DNA of 64,000 nt, taken from the NCBI RefSeq assembly GCF_002968335.2, contig NZ_CP134398.1, forward strand, positions 5,766,001 through 5,830,000, in the 5' to 3' direction. This DNA is from Mycobacterium sp. ITM-2016-00316 (GTDB lineage: Bacteria > Actinomycetota > Actinomycetes > Mycobacteriales > Mycobacteriaceae). The position numbers were made by a program, and so were the translations under genes. The first letter of the stretch is position 1; every line of letters begins with the position of its first letter. This document shows, one piece after another, positions 23,868-31,609 of this stretch. Below the pieces are notes generated by a model. The model had not been told where the DNA came from and did not search any database. It saw only the letters and a program-made list of their open reading frames with translations.

Positions 23868-24734
23868 GTGGCTGCACTGGCGATCAACGGCGGTGACGTC
23901 GTCTACGAGATCCTCGGTGCGAGCGGAGATCTCATCGTTCTGACACCGGGCGGCCGGTTCGGCAAAGACATCCCAGGCCTGCGGCCGCTAGCCGAAGCAC
24001 TGGTCGACGGCGGGTACCGAGTGCTGCTCTGGGATCGGCCGAACTGCGGGCACTCCGATGTTCAGTTCTACGGCCAGAGCGAATCGCACATGCGTGCCGA
24101 GACACTGCACCGCCTGTTGACCGCGTTGGGCACCGGTCCGTGCATTATCGCCGGCGGCTCCGGAGGTGCCCGCGATTCGATGCTGGCGGCGATGCTCTAC
24201 CCGGAGCAGTTCACCAAACTGGTGGTGTGGAACATCGTCGGTGGCGTGTACGGCGGGTTCGTTCTCGGGCATTACTACGTGGTGCCGAGCATTCTCGCGG
24301 TCAGGGGCCTGGGAATCGACGGACTGCTGACGGTTCCCGAATGGCGGGACCGCATCGACGCCAACCCGGCGAACCGGCGGCGCCTGACCGAACTCGATGC
24401 AGGAGACTTCCTGCGGGTCATGCGCTGCTGGCTCAACGCATTCGTGCCGAAGCCTGGGCAGACCATTCCCGGCGTCGACGACGAGATGTTCGACGCCATC
24501 ACCATTCCCACCCTGATCATTCGTGGCGGCGAGAACGACTGGGACCATCCCAAGCGGACGTCACTGGAGATTCACTGCCTCATCAAGGGATCTCAACTCA
24601 TCGACCCGCCGTGGCCCGAGGATGCCTGGGAGCGTGCCAGCGAGCTGCGCGCATCGGGAAAGGTCGCGCGGTACAACGGTTTCGATACGTGGGTGCTGGC
24701 CGCTCCGGCGATTCTTGAGTTCCTGGGGCGCTGA
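23868..24734 (+). CDS. Alpha/beta hydrolase
   Basis: This 288-residue protein is an alpha/beta-hydrolase. It has the oxyanion-region LTPGGRFGKD, the strand motif LLWDRPNCGHSD, the nucleophile elbow IAGGSGGARDS with Ser98, and IPTLIIRGGENDWDH carrying the candidate acid. The catalytic His is not certain; a histidine in RTSLEIHCLI is possible. The GTG at 23868 starts right after the preceding gene and gives the normal N-terminus. It converges on the SRPBCC gene with a 1-bp gap. The substrate is unknown. Confidence 0.85.
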   Translation: MAALAINGGDVVYEILGASGDLIVLTPGGRFGKDIPGLRPLAEALVDGGYRVLLWDRPNCGHSDVQFYGQSESHMRAETLHRLLTALGTGPCIIAGGSGGARDSMLAAMLYPEQFTKLVVWNIVGGVYGGFVLGHYYVVPSILAVRGLGIDGLLTVPEWRDRIDANPANRRRLTELDAGDFLRVMRCWLNAFVPKPGQTIPGVDDEMFDAITIPTLIIRGGENDWDHPKRTSLEIHCLIKGSQLIDPPWPEDAWERASELRASGKVARYNGFDTWVLAAPAILEFLGR

Positions 24735-24735
24735 C

Positions 24736-25209
24736 TCAGCGCTCAGGCGACCGACGTTCGGCGATGGCGGCGAGGCGCTGAGTGCACTCTCGATTTCGGG
24801 GGACGGCGGCGGCGAGCGCGAGCCGCTCAGGTATCCATCCCATCGGGAATCCCACCGGCACCTCGGCCATCTCGATACGGCACCCGCCCTCAGCGGTGTC
24901 CGAGAGCCGGAGCGTGACCCGCGCCTTGCCGAACGGACGGCCCTTCGCCAAGAGAACAATCTGTCGCCGCGGCTCACAGTCCTCGACCACCGTCTGGTCA
25001 TCCACCAGCAGCGGCCACACCCCGATCGAATGATCGATCGTGCTGGACACCTCCGGCCACCGTGGATCGACCGCACGCATCCGACTGTTGCCCACCACCC
25101 ACTGTGAGTAGGTCCAGCCGTCGGCGATCACAGCCCATACCTGTTCACGCGAGGCAGCGGTCTCCCGCGTCACGGTCAGTGCGCTGTCGACCTCGTCGGA
25201 GTGCGCCAT
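24736..25209 (-). CDS. SRPBCC (START/Bet v 1-like) family protein
   Basis: This 157-residue protein has the helix-grip pattern of SRPBCC polyketide-cyclase/dehydratase-like proteins: SALTVTRETAASREQVWAVI, a GWTYSQWVVG turn, TIDHSIGVWPLLVDDQTVVE and a long C-terminal helix. It probably binds a hydrophobic ligand. AGGAAGGA directly abuts the ATG at 25215, so ATG 25209, six bases further on, is the likely start. It is divergent from the AraC gene. A GGTTC-N14-GGGTA motif upstream is a poor SigF match. Confidence 0.82.
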   Translation of the reverse strand: MAHSDEVDSALTVTRETAASREQVWAVIADGWTYSQWVVGNSRMRAVDPRWPEVSSTIDHSIGVWPLLVDDQTVVEDCEPRRQIVLLAKGRPFGKARVTLRLSDTAEGGCRIEMAEVPVGFPMGWIPERLALAAAVPRNRECTQRLAAIAERRSPER

Positions 25210-25387
25210 CGGCATTCCTTCCTGCGAAACCTGGCTGTGTTCGGGTGAATTACCCAACCTGCGGCGAATGAACCACACCCGAGGAGGTGACCGATAATTT
25301 CGTTTGCCCGCACCGACGGGTTAGGATCGTGCGTACGTGGGTTCAGGTCGATGCCCATCCGGTGCTGTTTTCTTTTATGGAGCCGTG

Positions 25388-26368
25388 ATGAAAGCCGACC
25401 GTGTTGATGTCCGCCCTGAGCGTACCGACATCGACTCCAACGATTCAGACCTGATCCACAAGCATCTCGATCAGGCGTATTCCGCCCGTTTCACCATCAC
25501 CCGCGCAGGTGGCCCCTCCATCGGTTGTTCGTGCACGCACTCACGGATGGACATCGGTAGCTACGCGATCGAAGAGATCCGGCATGACGGCGACGTCACG
25601 CTGCGGGCCGACCGCGTGCCCTCGGTGGTCGCTCTGTTCGTGCGCAGCGGCCGCGCCGACGTGGTGCACGGCCGGCTCGCCGGTACTGCAGGCCCCGGCG
25701 AATGGGTGCTCGCCTCCACCGGTGTCGGTGGTGTCCAGGTCCGCCTCGTTGGCGCCGAGCTGCGTGCGGTGGTGCTGTCCCGCTCGCTGTTGACCGAGGT
25801 CGCGGCCATCGATACCGATGCGGCTTCGGTGCCGCGCTTCACCGGCCTCACCCCGACGACCGGGACCGCCGGGCGCACCCTTGAGGCCACCGAACGCTTC
25901 CTCCACCGCATACTCACCGTTCCAGAACCGCTCGAGAGTCGCGTCCTGTTGGCCTCGGCGGGCCGGATGCTGGCCAGCGCGATCCTCACCGCATTCCCGA
26001 ACGACCTGCCCGCCGACGGCACGGCCGACACCTCCGGCAACGCCCACCCCGCGCTGCTGCGCCAGGCGATCGACTTCATCCAGGACAACGCCGCCCATGA
26101 CATCGGGGTCGGGGATGTGGCCTCGGCGCTGTACCTGTCACCGCGCACGGTGCAGTACATGTTCCGCCGGCACCTCGACACCACGCCCACGGCCTATCTG
26201 CGCGAAGTCAGGCTCGCCCGGGCACGCGAAGAACTCATCGCCAGCGATCGCAGCGTCACCACCGTGGCCGCCACCGCGGCGCGCTGGGGGTTTGCCCACA
26301 CGGGTCGCTTCGCGGTCCTGTACCGGCGCACCTTCGGCGAAAGCCCACACGAAACGCTGCGCCGCTGA
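25388..26368 (+). CDS. AraC family transcriptional regulator
   Basis: This 326-residue protein pairs an N-terminal AraC-ligand-like sensor (about residues 1-200) with a C-terminal AraC DNA-binding domain. The latter includes AHDIGVGDVASALYLSPRTV and the signature AATAARWGFAHTGRFAVLYR. It resembles the AraC-binding-like regulators of mycobacteria that control oxidation or lipid genes. The ATG at 25388 is preceded by GGAG at suitable spacing. It sits upstream of a STAS gene and is divergent from the SRPBCC gene; either could be its target. Confidence 0.9.
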   Translation: MKADRVDVRPERTDIDSNDSDLIHKHLDQAYSARFTITRAGGPSIGCSCTHSRMDIGSYAIEEIRHDGDVTLRADRVPSVVALFVRSGRADVVHGRLAGTAGPGEWVLASTGVGGVQVRLVGAELRAVVLSRSLLTEVAAIDTDAASVPRFTGLTPTTGTAGRTLEATERFLHRILTVPEPLESRVLLASAGRMLASAILTAFPNDLPADGTADTSGNAHPALLRQAIDFIQDNAAHDIGVGDVASALYLSPRTVQYMFRRHLDTTPTAYLREVRLARAREELIASDRSVTTVAATAARWGFAHTGRFAVLYRRTFGESPHETLRR

Positions 26369-26484
26369 GTACCCGTGCAGCATGCGTTCAGTGGACCACA
26401 AAAATCGGATTGTGGACCCACGCCGGGCGTACCGTTGGTACTGGTTCAGCAGCAGCCATCACGTCACCCCCAGCGGAGGCTGCC

Positions 26485-26832
26485 ATGACGGAAATGCTCA
26501 CCAACAGCGCGCAGGCGCGTCCCGGATCCGCGGGGCTGGAATTCACGACCGAATGGCGCGATATCGATCTGGCGGTGATCACCGTGGTCGGCGACATCGA
26601 CGCCGCGAACACCCAACGGTTGCTCGACTACACCTTGAACAAGGTTCTGCTGTGCCGGCGGATGATCCTCGACCTCTCGCAGGTCGGCTTCTTCGCCAGC
26701 GACGGCTACTGGATGTTGAAGACCCTCGATTCACGCTGCGTATTGGCCGATATCGAGTTCAACCTCGTGCCCGGCGCCCACGTCGGGCGCATGTTGCAGA
26801 TCTGCCGGCAGGCAGACCAGCACGCACCCTGA
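26485..26832 (+). CDS. STAS-domain (anti-sigma factor antagonist-like) protein
   Basis: This 115-residue protein has the STAS fold: strand LAVITVVGDIDAANTQRLLDY, then RRMILDLSQVGFFASDGYWML with Ser in ASDG at the position normally phosphorylated, and a C-terminal strand and helix. It could oppose an anti-sigma kinase. No anti-sigma gene is next to it, so its partner lies elsewhere. The ATG at 26485 follows a strong GGAGG. The SigF-like promoters in this window make a link to SigF regulation plausible but unproven. Confidence 0.85.
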   Translation: MTEMLTNSAQARPGSAGLEFTTEWRDIDLAVITVVGDIDAANTQRLLDYTLNKVLLCRRMILDLSQVGFFASDGYWMLKTLDSRCVLADIEFNLVPGAHVGRMLQICRQADQHAP

Positions 26833-26880
26833 GATTCGACGTCAGCGAGCCTCTGCCGCACCAGAATTGAACGGTGGCTG

Positions 26881-27066
26881 TCACCGTCCGTAGAGGAAGT
26901 TGTGCTCGCCGGTGGCGTGAGTCGACACCGTGTGCACGGTGCTCGCATCGGGGGTGACGGCGGTGGCGGCCATGGCCTGGTTGGTCGTCATGGCGCCGAC
27001 CGCCAGGATGGCTGCGGCTCCGAGCAGTGCGAATCCGGTGGCGAACTGATGGCCGATGCTCTTCAT
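26881..27066 (-). CDS. Small secreted protein A, paralogue of the gene at 27410
   Basis: This 61-residue protein has a signal peptide (ATGFALLGAAAILAVGAM, cleavage probably after AMA) and a short mature part of about 28 residues ending HATGEHNFLYGR. AGGAG precedes the ATG at 27066. The signal-peptide region resembles that of the gene at 27410, and the upstream regions of both genes align over about 120 bp, including a palindrome 104-105 bp from the ATG. This indicates a duplication. I do not recognise the family; a secreted peptide or signal is possible. Confidence 0.7.
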   Translation of the reverse strand: MKSIGHQFATGFALLGAAAILAVGAMTTNQAMAATAVTPDASTVHTVSTHATGEHNFLYGR

Positions 27067-27145
27067 GTCGTAATCTCCTCTGCTGCTGGGCTTTCGATGA
27101 CTCAACAATGCGCCGCAGCGTGCTGGGAGTCTGTCGGCCGACCGG

Positions 27146-27185
27146 CCCCCGCACCGGGGGAATCACGTGTCCCCCGATCGGGGGA
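27146..27185. promoter_or_regulatory. Two GC-rich palindromes upstream of secreted protein A
   Basis: TCCCCCGATCGGGGGA (27170-27185) is a perfect 16-bp palindrome. CCCCC and GGGGG (27146-27160) form a second, with 5-bp arms. A near-copy of the first occurs at 27715-27730 at the same distance from its gene, supporting a shared operator. Confidence 0.55.
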
Positions 27186-27227
27186 ACACCGCCGCCGAGG
27201 AGCCGGGCAAGGGGTCCCAGAATCACG

Positions 27228-27268
27228 GAAAACCCGTAGTCCCTCTCGCGGAGGGACTACGGGTTTTC
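27228..27268 (-). terminator. Strong hairpin terminator
   Basis: An 18-bp perfect inverted repeat (arms 27228-27245 and 27251-27268) with a 5-base loop ends in GTTTTC on either strand. It starts 14 bp after the stop of the 38-residue gene (27283-27399), where a terminator is expected, and could work in both directions. Confidence 0.75.
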
Positions 27269-27282
27269 GGGTGGGCCGGGTG

Positions 27283-27399
27283 CTAGTCGGACGCGTCGGT
27301 GTCCTCGGTCGGCAGGGCTTGGGCACCGGGTGTGGCCGGGGCGAGCACCTCTTCTTCGTCGGCCTGAACTTCGGCCGGCTTCGGGTCCTGAGCTGTCAT
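27283..27399 (-). CDS. 38-residue acidic peptide gene
   Basis: This short gene runs from ATG 27399 to TAG 27283, 10 bp after the secreted protein B gene. AGGAG lies eight bases upstream of the ATG. The product is acidic and Pro/Ala-rich, beginning MTAQDPKPAEVQADEEEVL and ending PTEDTDASD, with no signal peptide. It is followed by a strong terminator, which supports a real transcription unit with the gene at 27410. I do not recognise it. It does not resemble the mycofactocin precursor, which ends in a conserved Val-Tyr dipeptide. Confidence 0.6.
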   Translation of the reverse strand: MTAQDPKPAEVQADEEEVLAPATPGAQALPTEDTDASD

Positions 27400-27409
27400 T
27401 GCGCGCTCC

Positions 27410-27610
27410 TCACGATTGGTGGTCACCTTGTCCGAACCCTGTACCCGAAGCCGCACGGGGGTAATCAGCGGCGGCCTGGCTGGTGGTCAGCCCGTAGGTG
27501 TTCGCCGCGGTGGCCTGCGCGTGGCAGGTGGTGGCGGCGCCCACCGCAATGATCGCCGGGGCGGCGGCGACGGCGAATCCGGTGGCGATGCGGCGGGTCA
27601 GGGCGTTCAT
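27410..27610 (-). CDS. Small secreted protein B, paralogue of the gene at 26881
   Basis: This 66-residue protein has a signal peptide (RRIATGFAVAAAPAIIAVGA, cleavage probably after CHA or QA) and a mature part of about 35 residues with ANTYGLTTSQAAADYPRA. GAGGAT precedes the ATG at 27610. The leader and signal peptide resemble those of the gene at 26881 (shared ATGFA and AIxAVGA). It forms a short unit with the 38-residue gene, ended by the terminator at 27228. The function is unknown; a surface or secreted factor is likely. Confidence 0.7.
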   Translation of the reverse strand: MNALTRRIATGFAVAAAPAIIAVGAATTCHAQATAANTYGLTTSQAAADYPRAASGTGFGQGDHQS

Positions 27611-27714
27611 GTCGTAATCCTCTGTGTGGCGGGAGCTTTGATGACTCCAGCATGCCGCCGGCAGCAGGCCACCGTCTGTCGGGCGACCGGCCCTCACAAC
27701 GGGTGAACACGATG

Positions 27715-27730
27715 TCCCCCGGTCGGGGGA
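27715..27730. promoter_or_regulatory. Palindrome upstream of secreted protein B
   Basis: TCCCCCGGTCGGGGGA is a near-perfect 16-bp palindrome, with a mismatch only at the centre. It lies 105 bp upstream of ATG 27610, matching the element at 27170-27185 in sequence and distance. Confidence 0.55.
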
Positions 27731-27734
27731 AGGC

Positions 27735-28985
27735 TCAGCCCGCGGTGAGCAGGATGTACTGCGCCGCCATCTGCTGATGGGCTTGCGGCAGCGATTCGGC
27801 GTTCACCTCAACGGCGTAGCGACCCGCCGCGGCGACGCAGTAGAACGCCTTTCCGCGCTCCGAGCAGTGGCTGTCGGGCAACGCAGGCACCGGCTCGGCG
27901 GGCGCCGCGCCCTGCGCGGTGACCTCCTTGCTGAAGGAGCCGACCACCATCGATGCCAGACCGGGGCTCTTCGCCTCGTAGACGTTCGTCAACGCCATCG
28001 CCACCGCCGTCACACCGGTGTCGGTGAACAGCGTCTTGGAGGCGATCGGGTTGCTCTGGAAGTGCACCGCGCCGCGGCGGGTATAGACGGCGTTCTTCGT
28101 CGGGGCGGCGCTGCCCGACAGTGGCAACGTCTTGGCCAGCAGACCGGTGGGGTCCAGCGGAACGTCGGCCAACGCATCGGCGGGGGCCGGCCGAAATTCG
28201 TCGATCCGCGGGCCCTGCACATCGATGGCCTTCTGCACCAGCGCCGCGGCCGGATCGAAACCGTCGACGGACTGCACCAGCTGCATGAACACGTAGGGGC
28301 CGTGCGGAGCGAACGACCGAATCACCGTCCACTCCCTGTCCGATTCGTGCGGACTGAACGGGTACGTCGAGGCGGCCGCTTCGGGATGGCCGGGGATCAC
28401 CGCCGGGGTGGGTGTGGCGCCGCGGATGGCTTGTGCGGAGGCGCCGGAGTTCATGTCGGCGGCCGCGGCGGTGGCGGCCGCCGCGTCGGGAAACCGGAAG
28501 ACCGCATTCATCATCACCGTCTTGTCGGTGGCCTGCCGGGCCGAGGCGAACCCGTTGACGATGCCGTGACGTTCGGCCTGTTGTGCGACGTTCTCGGGTG
28601 CGAACTGCATCAGCGACCCCGAGGAGTCAAGCAGGTAGTAGGTGGCCAGGTACGGGGTGACCAGGGCTTCGTCGGCCTCCCACGGACCGACCACGAAATC
28701 GGCGAGATGCTGGGCATCCGTGATCGCGCCGGTGCGCGGATCAGCGGCGTTGCCCAGGGGTGGTCTGGGCGCCGTCGGGTAGGTCCCGGCATCGAGCAGG
28801 GCCGGGCTCACGATGGGCGCCACGGTGGTGGTCGGCACATTGGCCGCCGGCGTACCGGACAAGTCCGTGGTGGTGGAATCGCCGGGTGCTGCACAGGCAG
28901 CAAACACCAGCACACTGACGGCGAGGGCGCCTACTTTACTCAAGCGGCCTTTACTCAAGCGGCGCAACGTATCTGAAGTGTCCAT
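27735..28985 (-). CDS. Lipoprotein, DUF7373-like
   Basis: This 416-residue protein has a signal peptide with a possible lipobox (VLVFAACAAPG, Cys at about residue 31), a Thr/Pro-rich linker and a large extracellular domain with DEALVTPYLATYYLLDSSG, TVIRSFAPHGPYVFMQLVQ and a Cys pair in SHCSERGKAFYCVAA near the C-terminus. The layout fits mycobacterial DUF7373 lipoproteins of unknown function. The N-terminus has an unusual tandem duplication, RLSKG-RLSK. The gene ends directly before the upstream region of secreted protein B and is transcribed in the same direction. Confidence 0.82.
   Translation of the reverse strand: MDTSDTLRRLSKGRLSKVGALAVSVLVFAACAAPGDSTTTDLSGTPAANVPTTTVAPIVSPALLDAGTYPTAPRPPLGNAADPRTGAITDAQHLADFVVGPWEADEALVTPYLATYYLLDSSGSLMQFAPENVAQQAERHGIVNGFASARQATDKTVMMNAVFRFPDAAAATAAAADMNSGASAQAIRGATPTPAVIPGHPEAAASTYPFSPHESDREWTVIRSFAPHGPYVFMQLVQSVDGFDPAAALVQKAIDVQGPRIDEFRPAPADALADVPLDPTGLLAKTLPLSGSAAPTKNAVYTRRGAVHFQSNPIASKTLFTDTGVTAVAMALTNVYEAKSPGLASMVVGSFSKEVTAQGAAPAEPVPALPDSHCSERGKAFYCVAAAGRYAVEVNAESLPQAHQQMAAQYILLTAG
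28935..28964. repeat. 15-bp in-frame tandem duplication in the lipoprotein signal region
   Basis: TTTACTCAAGCGGCC (28935-28949) is followed at once by TTTACTCAAGCGGCG (28950-28964). The copy adds five codons and a second basic cluster before the signal-peptide core, without a frameshift. This is probably a replication-slippage event. Confidence 0.8.
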
Positions 28986-29038
28986 GCTGTTCCGACCCTA
29001 TCGGGGTGGCAGCATGCCGGCGACGAGTTCGCCGAAGT

Positions 29039-29857
29039 TCACGCCGTGGCGTCGGCCACCGCGGGCACCGGGCTCGAGCTCATCACCAGGTTGTACAACG
29101 GCCCACCCCAGGCGTGCGGCCCGCTGACCGCGGGGGCGTAGGCGGTGTGGATGGCGATGGCCGAGGCCGGCAACTCTTCGGCGTCGGCGTCGTAGTCACA
29201 CACCGGATCGCCCACATCGCAGACGCTGACGGTGCGTGCACCGATGGCCGGCGGCAGCGGCGAGGTGTCGGTCGAGGCCAGGAAGGAGTGCTCCTGCGCG
29301 ACACCCTTGCCTACGCCCGGCAGCACCGCTGTCGATCCCAGGTTGATGGTGGTGTCAGCAGGCAATCGGTCTCCGTCGGCGACCAGCAGGGCGGCCGCCA
29401 CGTTCGGAGCCTCGGCCAGGTCGTGCAGATTGCGGTGGATCACCATCGCACCCTGGGAGTAGCCGGCGAGCACGACCTTGGTCTGCGGGCACCTCTCGGT
29501 GAACGCCTCGAGCTGATCGGCGGCGGCCTCGGTGCCGTCCTCGACGCTGTCCATGAAGTCCATCCAGCCGCCGAGCCCGTCACCGAGCGGGACCGGTGCC
29601 GCCGGGTACTGCACGGCCTCGGCCGTGATGGTCCGCCCGCCGGCGGCCAGTTCGGCGCTCAGCTGCTGGTAGGACTGGTAGACCACGTCGCCCATGCCGC
29701 CGTTGGCGGTCAGATTGGCACCGTCACGCTGACCCGAACCGGCGGCGCCGATCCAGTGGAAATCCGCGCACGCGGGCGCGGCCGCGGCGGTGCCGCCGGC
29801 CAGTCCGACCAAGGCCGTCGCAGCTACCGCGACCGCCGTCCCCAAACGAATGAACAT
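29039..29857 (-). CDS. Secreted cutinase-family esterase
   Basis: This 272-residue protein has a signal peptide (residues 1 to about 27, ending AAAAPAC) and the cutinase core. The nucleophile Ser134 is in LAGYSQGAM, the acid is probably in VCDVGDPVCDY, and the catalytic His is in IHTAYAP. Cysteine pairs (PAC-ERCP, CDVGDPVC) match cutinase disulfides. It should hydrolyse esters of lipids or polymers outside the cell. ATG 29857 fits the start of the signal peptide. Mycobacteria carry several such CULP-like enzymes. Confidence 0.92.
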   Translation of the reverse strand: MFIRLGTAVAVAATALVGLAGGTAAAAPACADFHWIGAAGSGQRDGANLTANGGMGDVVYQSYQQLSAELAAGGRTITAEAVQYPAAPVPLGDGLGGWMDFMDSVEDGTEAAADQLEAFTERCPQTKVVLAGYSQGAMVIHRNLHDLAEAPNVAAALLVADGDRLPADTTINLGSTAVLPGVGKGVAQEHSFLASTDTSPLPPAIGARTVSVCDVGDPVCDYDADAEELPASAIAIHTAYAPAVSGPHAWGGPLYNLVMSSSPVPAVADATA

Positions 29858-29889
29858 GCTGGTTACATCGCCGGTGGTACCGCCCACCG

Positions 29890-30522
29890 TTACGCGGGGT
29901 GAGCTGCGTCACCCCGGCCGGCGGTCAGCGCCGCCAGGGTCACCACCGGTCGGGGCAGGTGGCTGCGGTCGCACTCCTCGCACACCGCCCGATCGACGAC
30001 GTCGACGATGGCCGCCGCGCGCCGATGATCGTTCAGCCACAGCGCGGTCGATCCGCCGCTGAGCGCGATCCGCTTCACGGTGGATCCGCAGGCTTGCAGG
30101 ACCGCGGCGCGATGCACCAGTCCCACAGCCGCCGTCGCCCATTCCGCCATTACCGGCCCGTCGCCGACTTCGGCGTGCAGTCCGATGACCTTCAACCGCC
30201 GGTCCCCCAGCATCAACGGGGCGCGTTCGTCGAGGTAGAGATACTTGGTACCGGCTGCGCATTCGTCGAGGCGGGCCATCTGATGTGCGGTGCACACGAT
30301 GAAGCGGCGTACCCCGAGACCGGCGGCACGGCGAGTGGCGGCGCTGTCCGGTCCGCACCGGTACACGACCTGGAAGGGCCGAATGCGGTAGCGGCGCACC
30401 AGGTCGAGGTCGCGGCCATCGTGCGCGGTCACCGAAACACAGTGCGCGCGAGCCCAATCAGCCAGTGCCGGGTCGGTCAACGCCGTGGCGGGCAGGCTGT
30501 GAGCGGCTATCGCGAGGGTCAT
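29890..30522 (-). CDS. PLP-barrel-like protein resembling a truncated DAP/ornithine decarboxylase domain
   Basis: This 210-residue cytoplasmic protein has features that loosely recall the alanine-racemase-fold decarboxylases: RYRIRPFQVVYRCGPDSAAT, LGVRRFIVCTAHQMARLDE and KVIGLHAEVGDGPVMAEW, like the strand after the PLP site. The C-terminal beta domain of real decarboxylases is absent and no clear PLP lysine is visible, so it may be a regulator or a remnant. The ATG at 30522 is a good start. It is downstream of the AraC gene, in the same direction. The assignment is tentative. Confidence 0.55.
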   Translation of the reverse strand: MTLAIAAHSLPATALTDPALADWARAHCVSVTAHDGRDLDLVRRYRIRPFQVVYRCGPDSAATRRAAGLGVRRFIVCTAHQMARLDECAAGTKYLYLDERAPLMLGDRRLKVIGLHAEVGDGPVMAEWATAAVGLVHRAAVLQACGSTVKRIALSGGSTALWLNDHRRAAAIVDVVDRAVCEECDRSHLPRPVVTLAALTAGRGDAAHPA

Positions 30523-30596
30523 GTGTCCAGGTGTACGTCGGGCCGTGCGGTACCGCCGCTGTCCCAACGCAACCCTGACGTCCGCGGGGCCGGTCC

Positions 30597-31529
30597 TTAC
30601 GCGATGTTGATGCGGCGGAACTCGCTGGGATTGACGCCACGCACCCGCTTGAACGCCGCGCTGAAGGTGAAGGGATCGGTGTAGCCGACGGCTCGGGCGA
30701 CCTCCCTGACCGTCGCCGTCTGCTGCTCGATCAGCAGGTCCATCGCCAGGGTCATCCGCCACCCGGTGAGGTAGGTCAGCGGCGGCTCACCGACCAGATC
30801 GGTGAAACGTTTGGCCAGCGTCGACCGGGACACGCCCGCTTGCGCCGCCAGCGACGACACCGTCCATGGCGCAGTGGGGTCGGCGTGCAACAGTCTCAGC
30901 ACGTCACCGACCACCGGATCACGCTGGGCGGTCCACCAGGCCGGCGGGTGACCCTCGGGGCTGTCGAACCAGGTCCGCAACGTGCACACCAGCATCCAGT
31001 CCAGCAATCGGTCCAGCACCACCTGTTGACCGGGGATGTCGAGCGCCGCCTCGACGGCCAGGTGGTCCAGCACCGCGTCGCCGTTGCCACCACTGGACAG
31101 GTGCAACACCGCGGGCAACGCGTCGAGCAGGCGGCGGCTGATCTCACCGCGCACCGGGTAGGCGCCGACCACCAAGGTGGTGGTTCCCGCACCGGAAGCG
31201 CAGTCGTCATTCCACCCGATCCGATGCCGGGTGCCGCCGTACTCGGGTTTCGCGCACATCTCCCCGCACGCGATCGGCTCCGCGGCGGTGTCGAGATCGT
31301 CGACGAAGGTGAAGGTGTCCGGCCCCTTCACCACGACGGTGTCTCGATCCCGCATCTGCACGGGAGCGCCGTGCTCGGGAACCAACCAGCCCTGCCCGTC
31401 GAGAACGGTGCACAACGTGAGCGGCGCACCGTCCACGAAGCGCAGCGACCAGGGCGCGGACAGCTGCGAGCTGCCGAACAGCGAGCCGTGGGCACGCACC
31501 CCACGGCACAGGTCACCGAAGACGTCCAT
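30597..31529 (-). CDS. AraC-type regulator with cupin-like N-terminus
   Basis: This 310-residue protein has an N-terminal cupin-like sensor of the AraC/RCS type (WSLRFVDGAPLTLCTVLDG, VVKGPDTFTFVDD) and a C-terminal AraC DNA-binding domain with VSSLAAQAGVSRSTLAKRF and AVGYTDPFTFSAAFKRV. The cysteines in GEMCAKPE and DDCASG suggest a redox or metal ligand. It is divergent from the NmrA-like gene, and three ATGGAA repeats lie in the region between. It probably activates that gene pair. Confidence 0.9.
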   Translation of the reverse strand: MDVFGDLCRGVRAHGSLFGSSQLSAPWSLRFVDGAPLTLCTVLDGQGWLVPEHGAPVQMRDRDTVVVKGPDTFTFVDDLDTAAEPIACGEMCAKPEYGGTRHRIGWNDDCASGAGTTTLVVGAYPVRGEISRRLLDALPAVLHLSSGGNGDAVLDHLAVEAALDIPGQQVVLDRLLDWMLVCTLRTWFDSPEGHPPAWWTAQRDPVVGDVLRLLHADPTAPWTVSSLAAQAGVSRSTLAKRFTDLVGEPPLTYLTGWRMTLAMDLLIEQQTATVREVARAVGYTDPFTFSAAFKRVRGVNPSEFRRINIA

Positions 31530-31609
31530 GCATCGAGGTTAGACGAATTCACATGGAACCCGGCGTTACGACCATGGAATCGTCCGATCCGGCGGCATTG
31601 AATGGAACC

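Noticed and set aside
25251..25274. SigF promoter before the SRPBCC gene
   Set aside because: GGTTC-N14-GGGTA has a mismatch and a spacer outside the usual 15-17 bp.
27283..27399. Mycofactocin precursor
   Set aside because: The peptide is short and acidic but lacks the conserved C-terminal Val-Tyr, and no mycofactocin genes are nearby.
27777..28976. 399-codon rightward frame opposite the lipoprotein gene
   Set aside because: It is low-complexity Arg/Gly/His sequence with no start signal. The lipoprotein frame has a signal peptide and family features.
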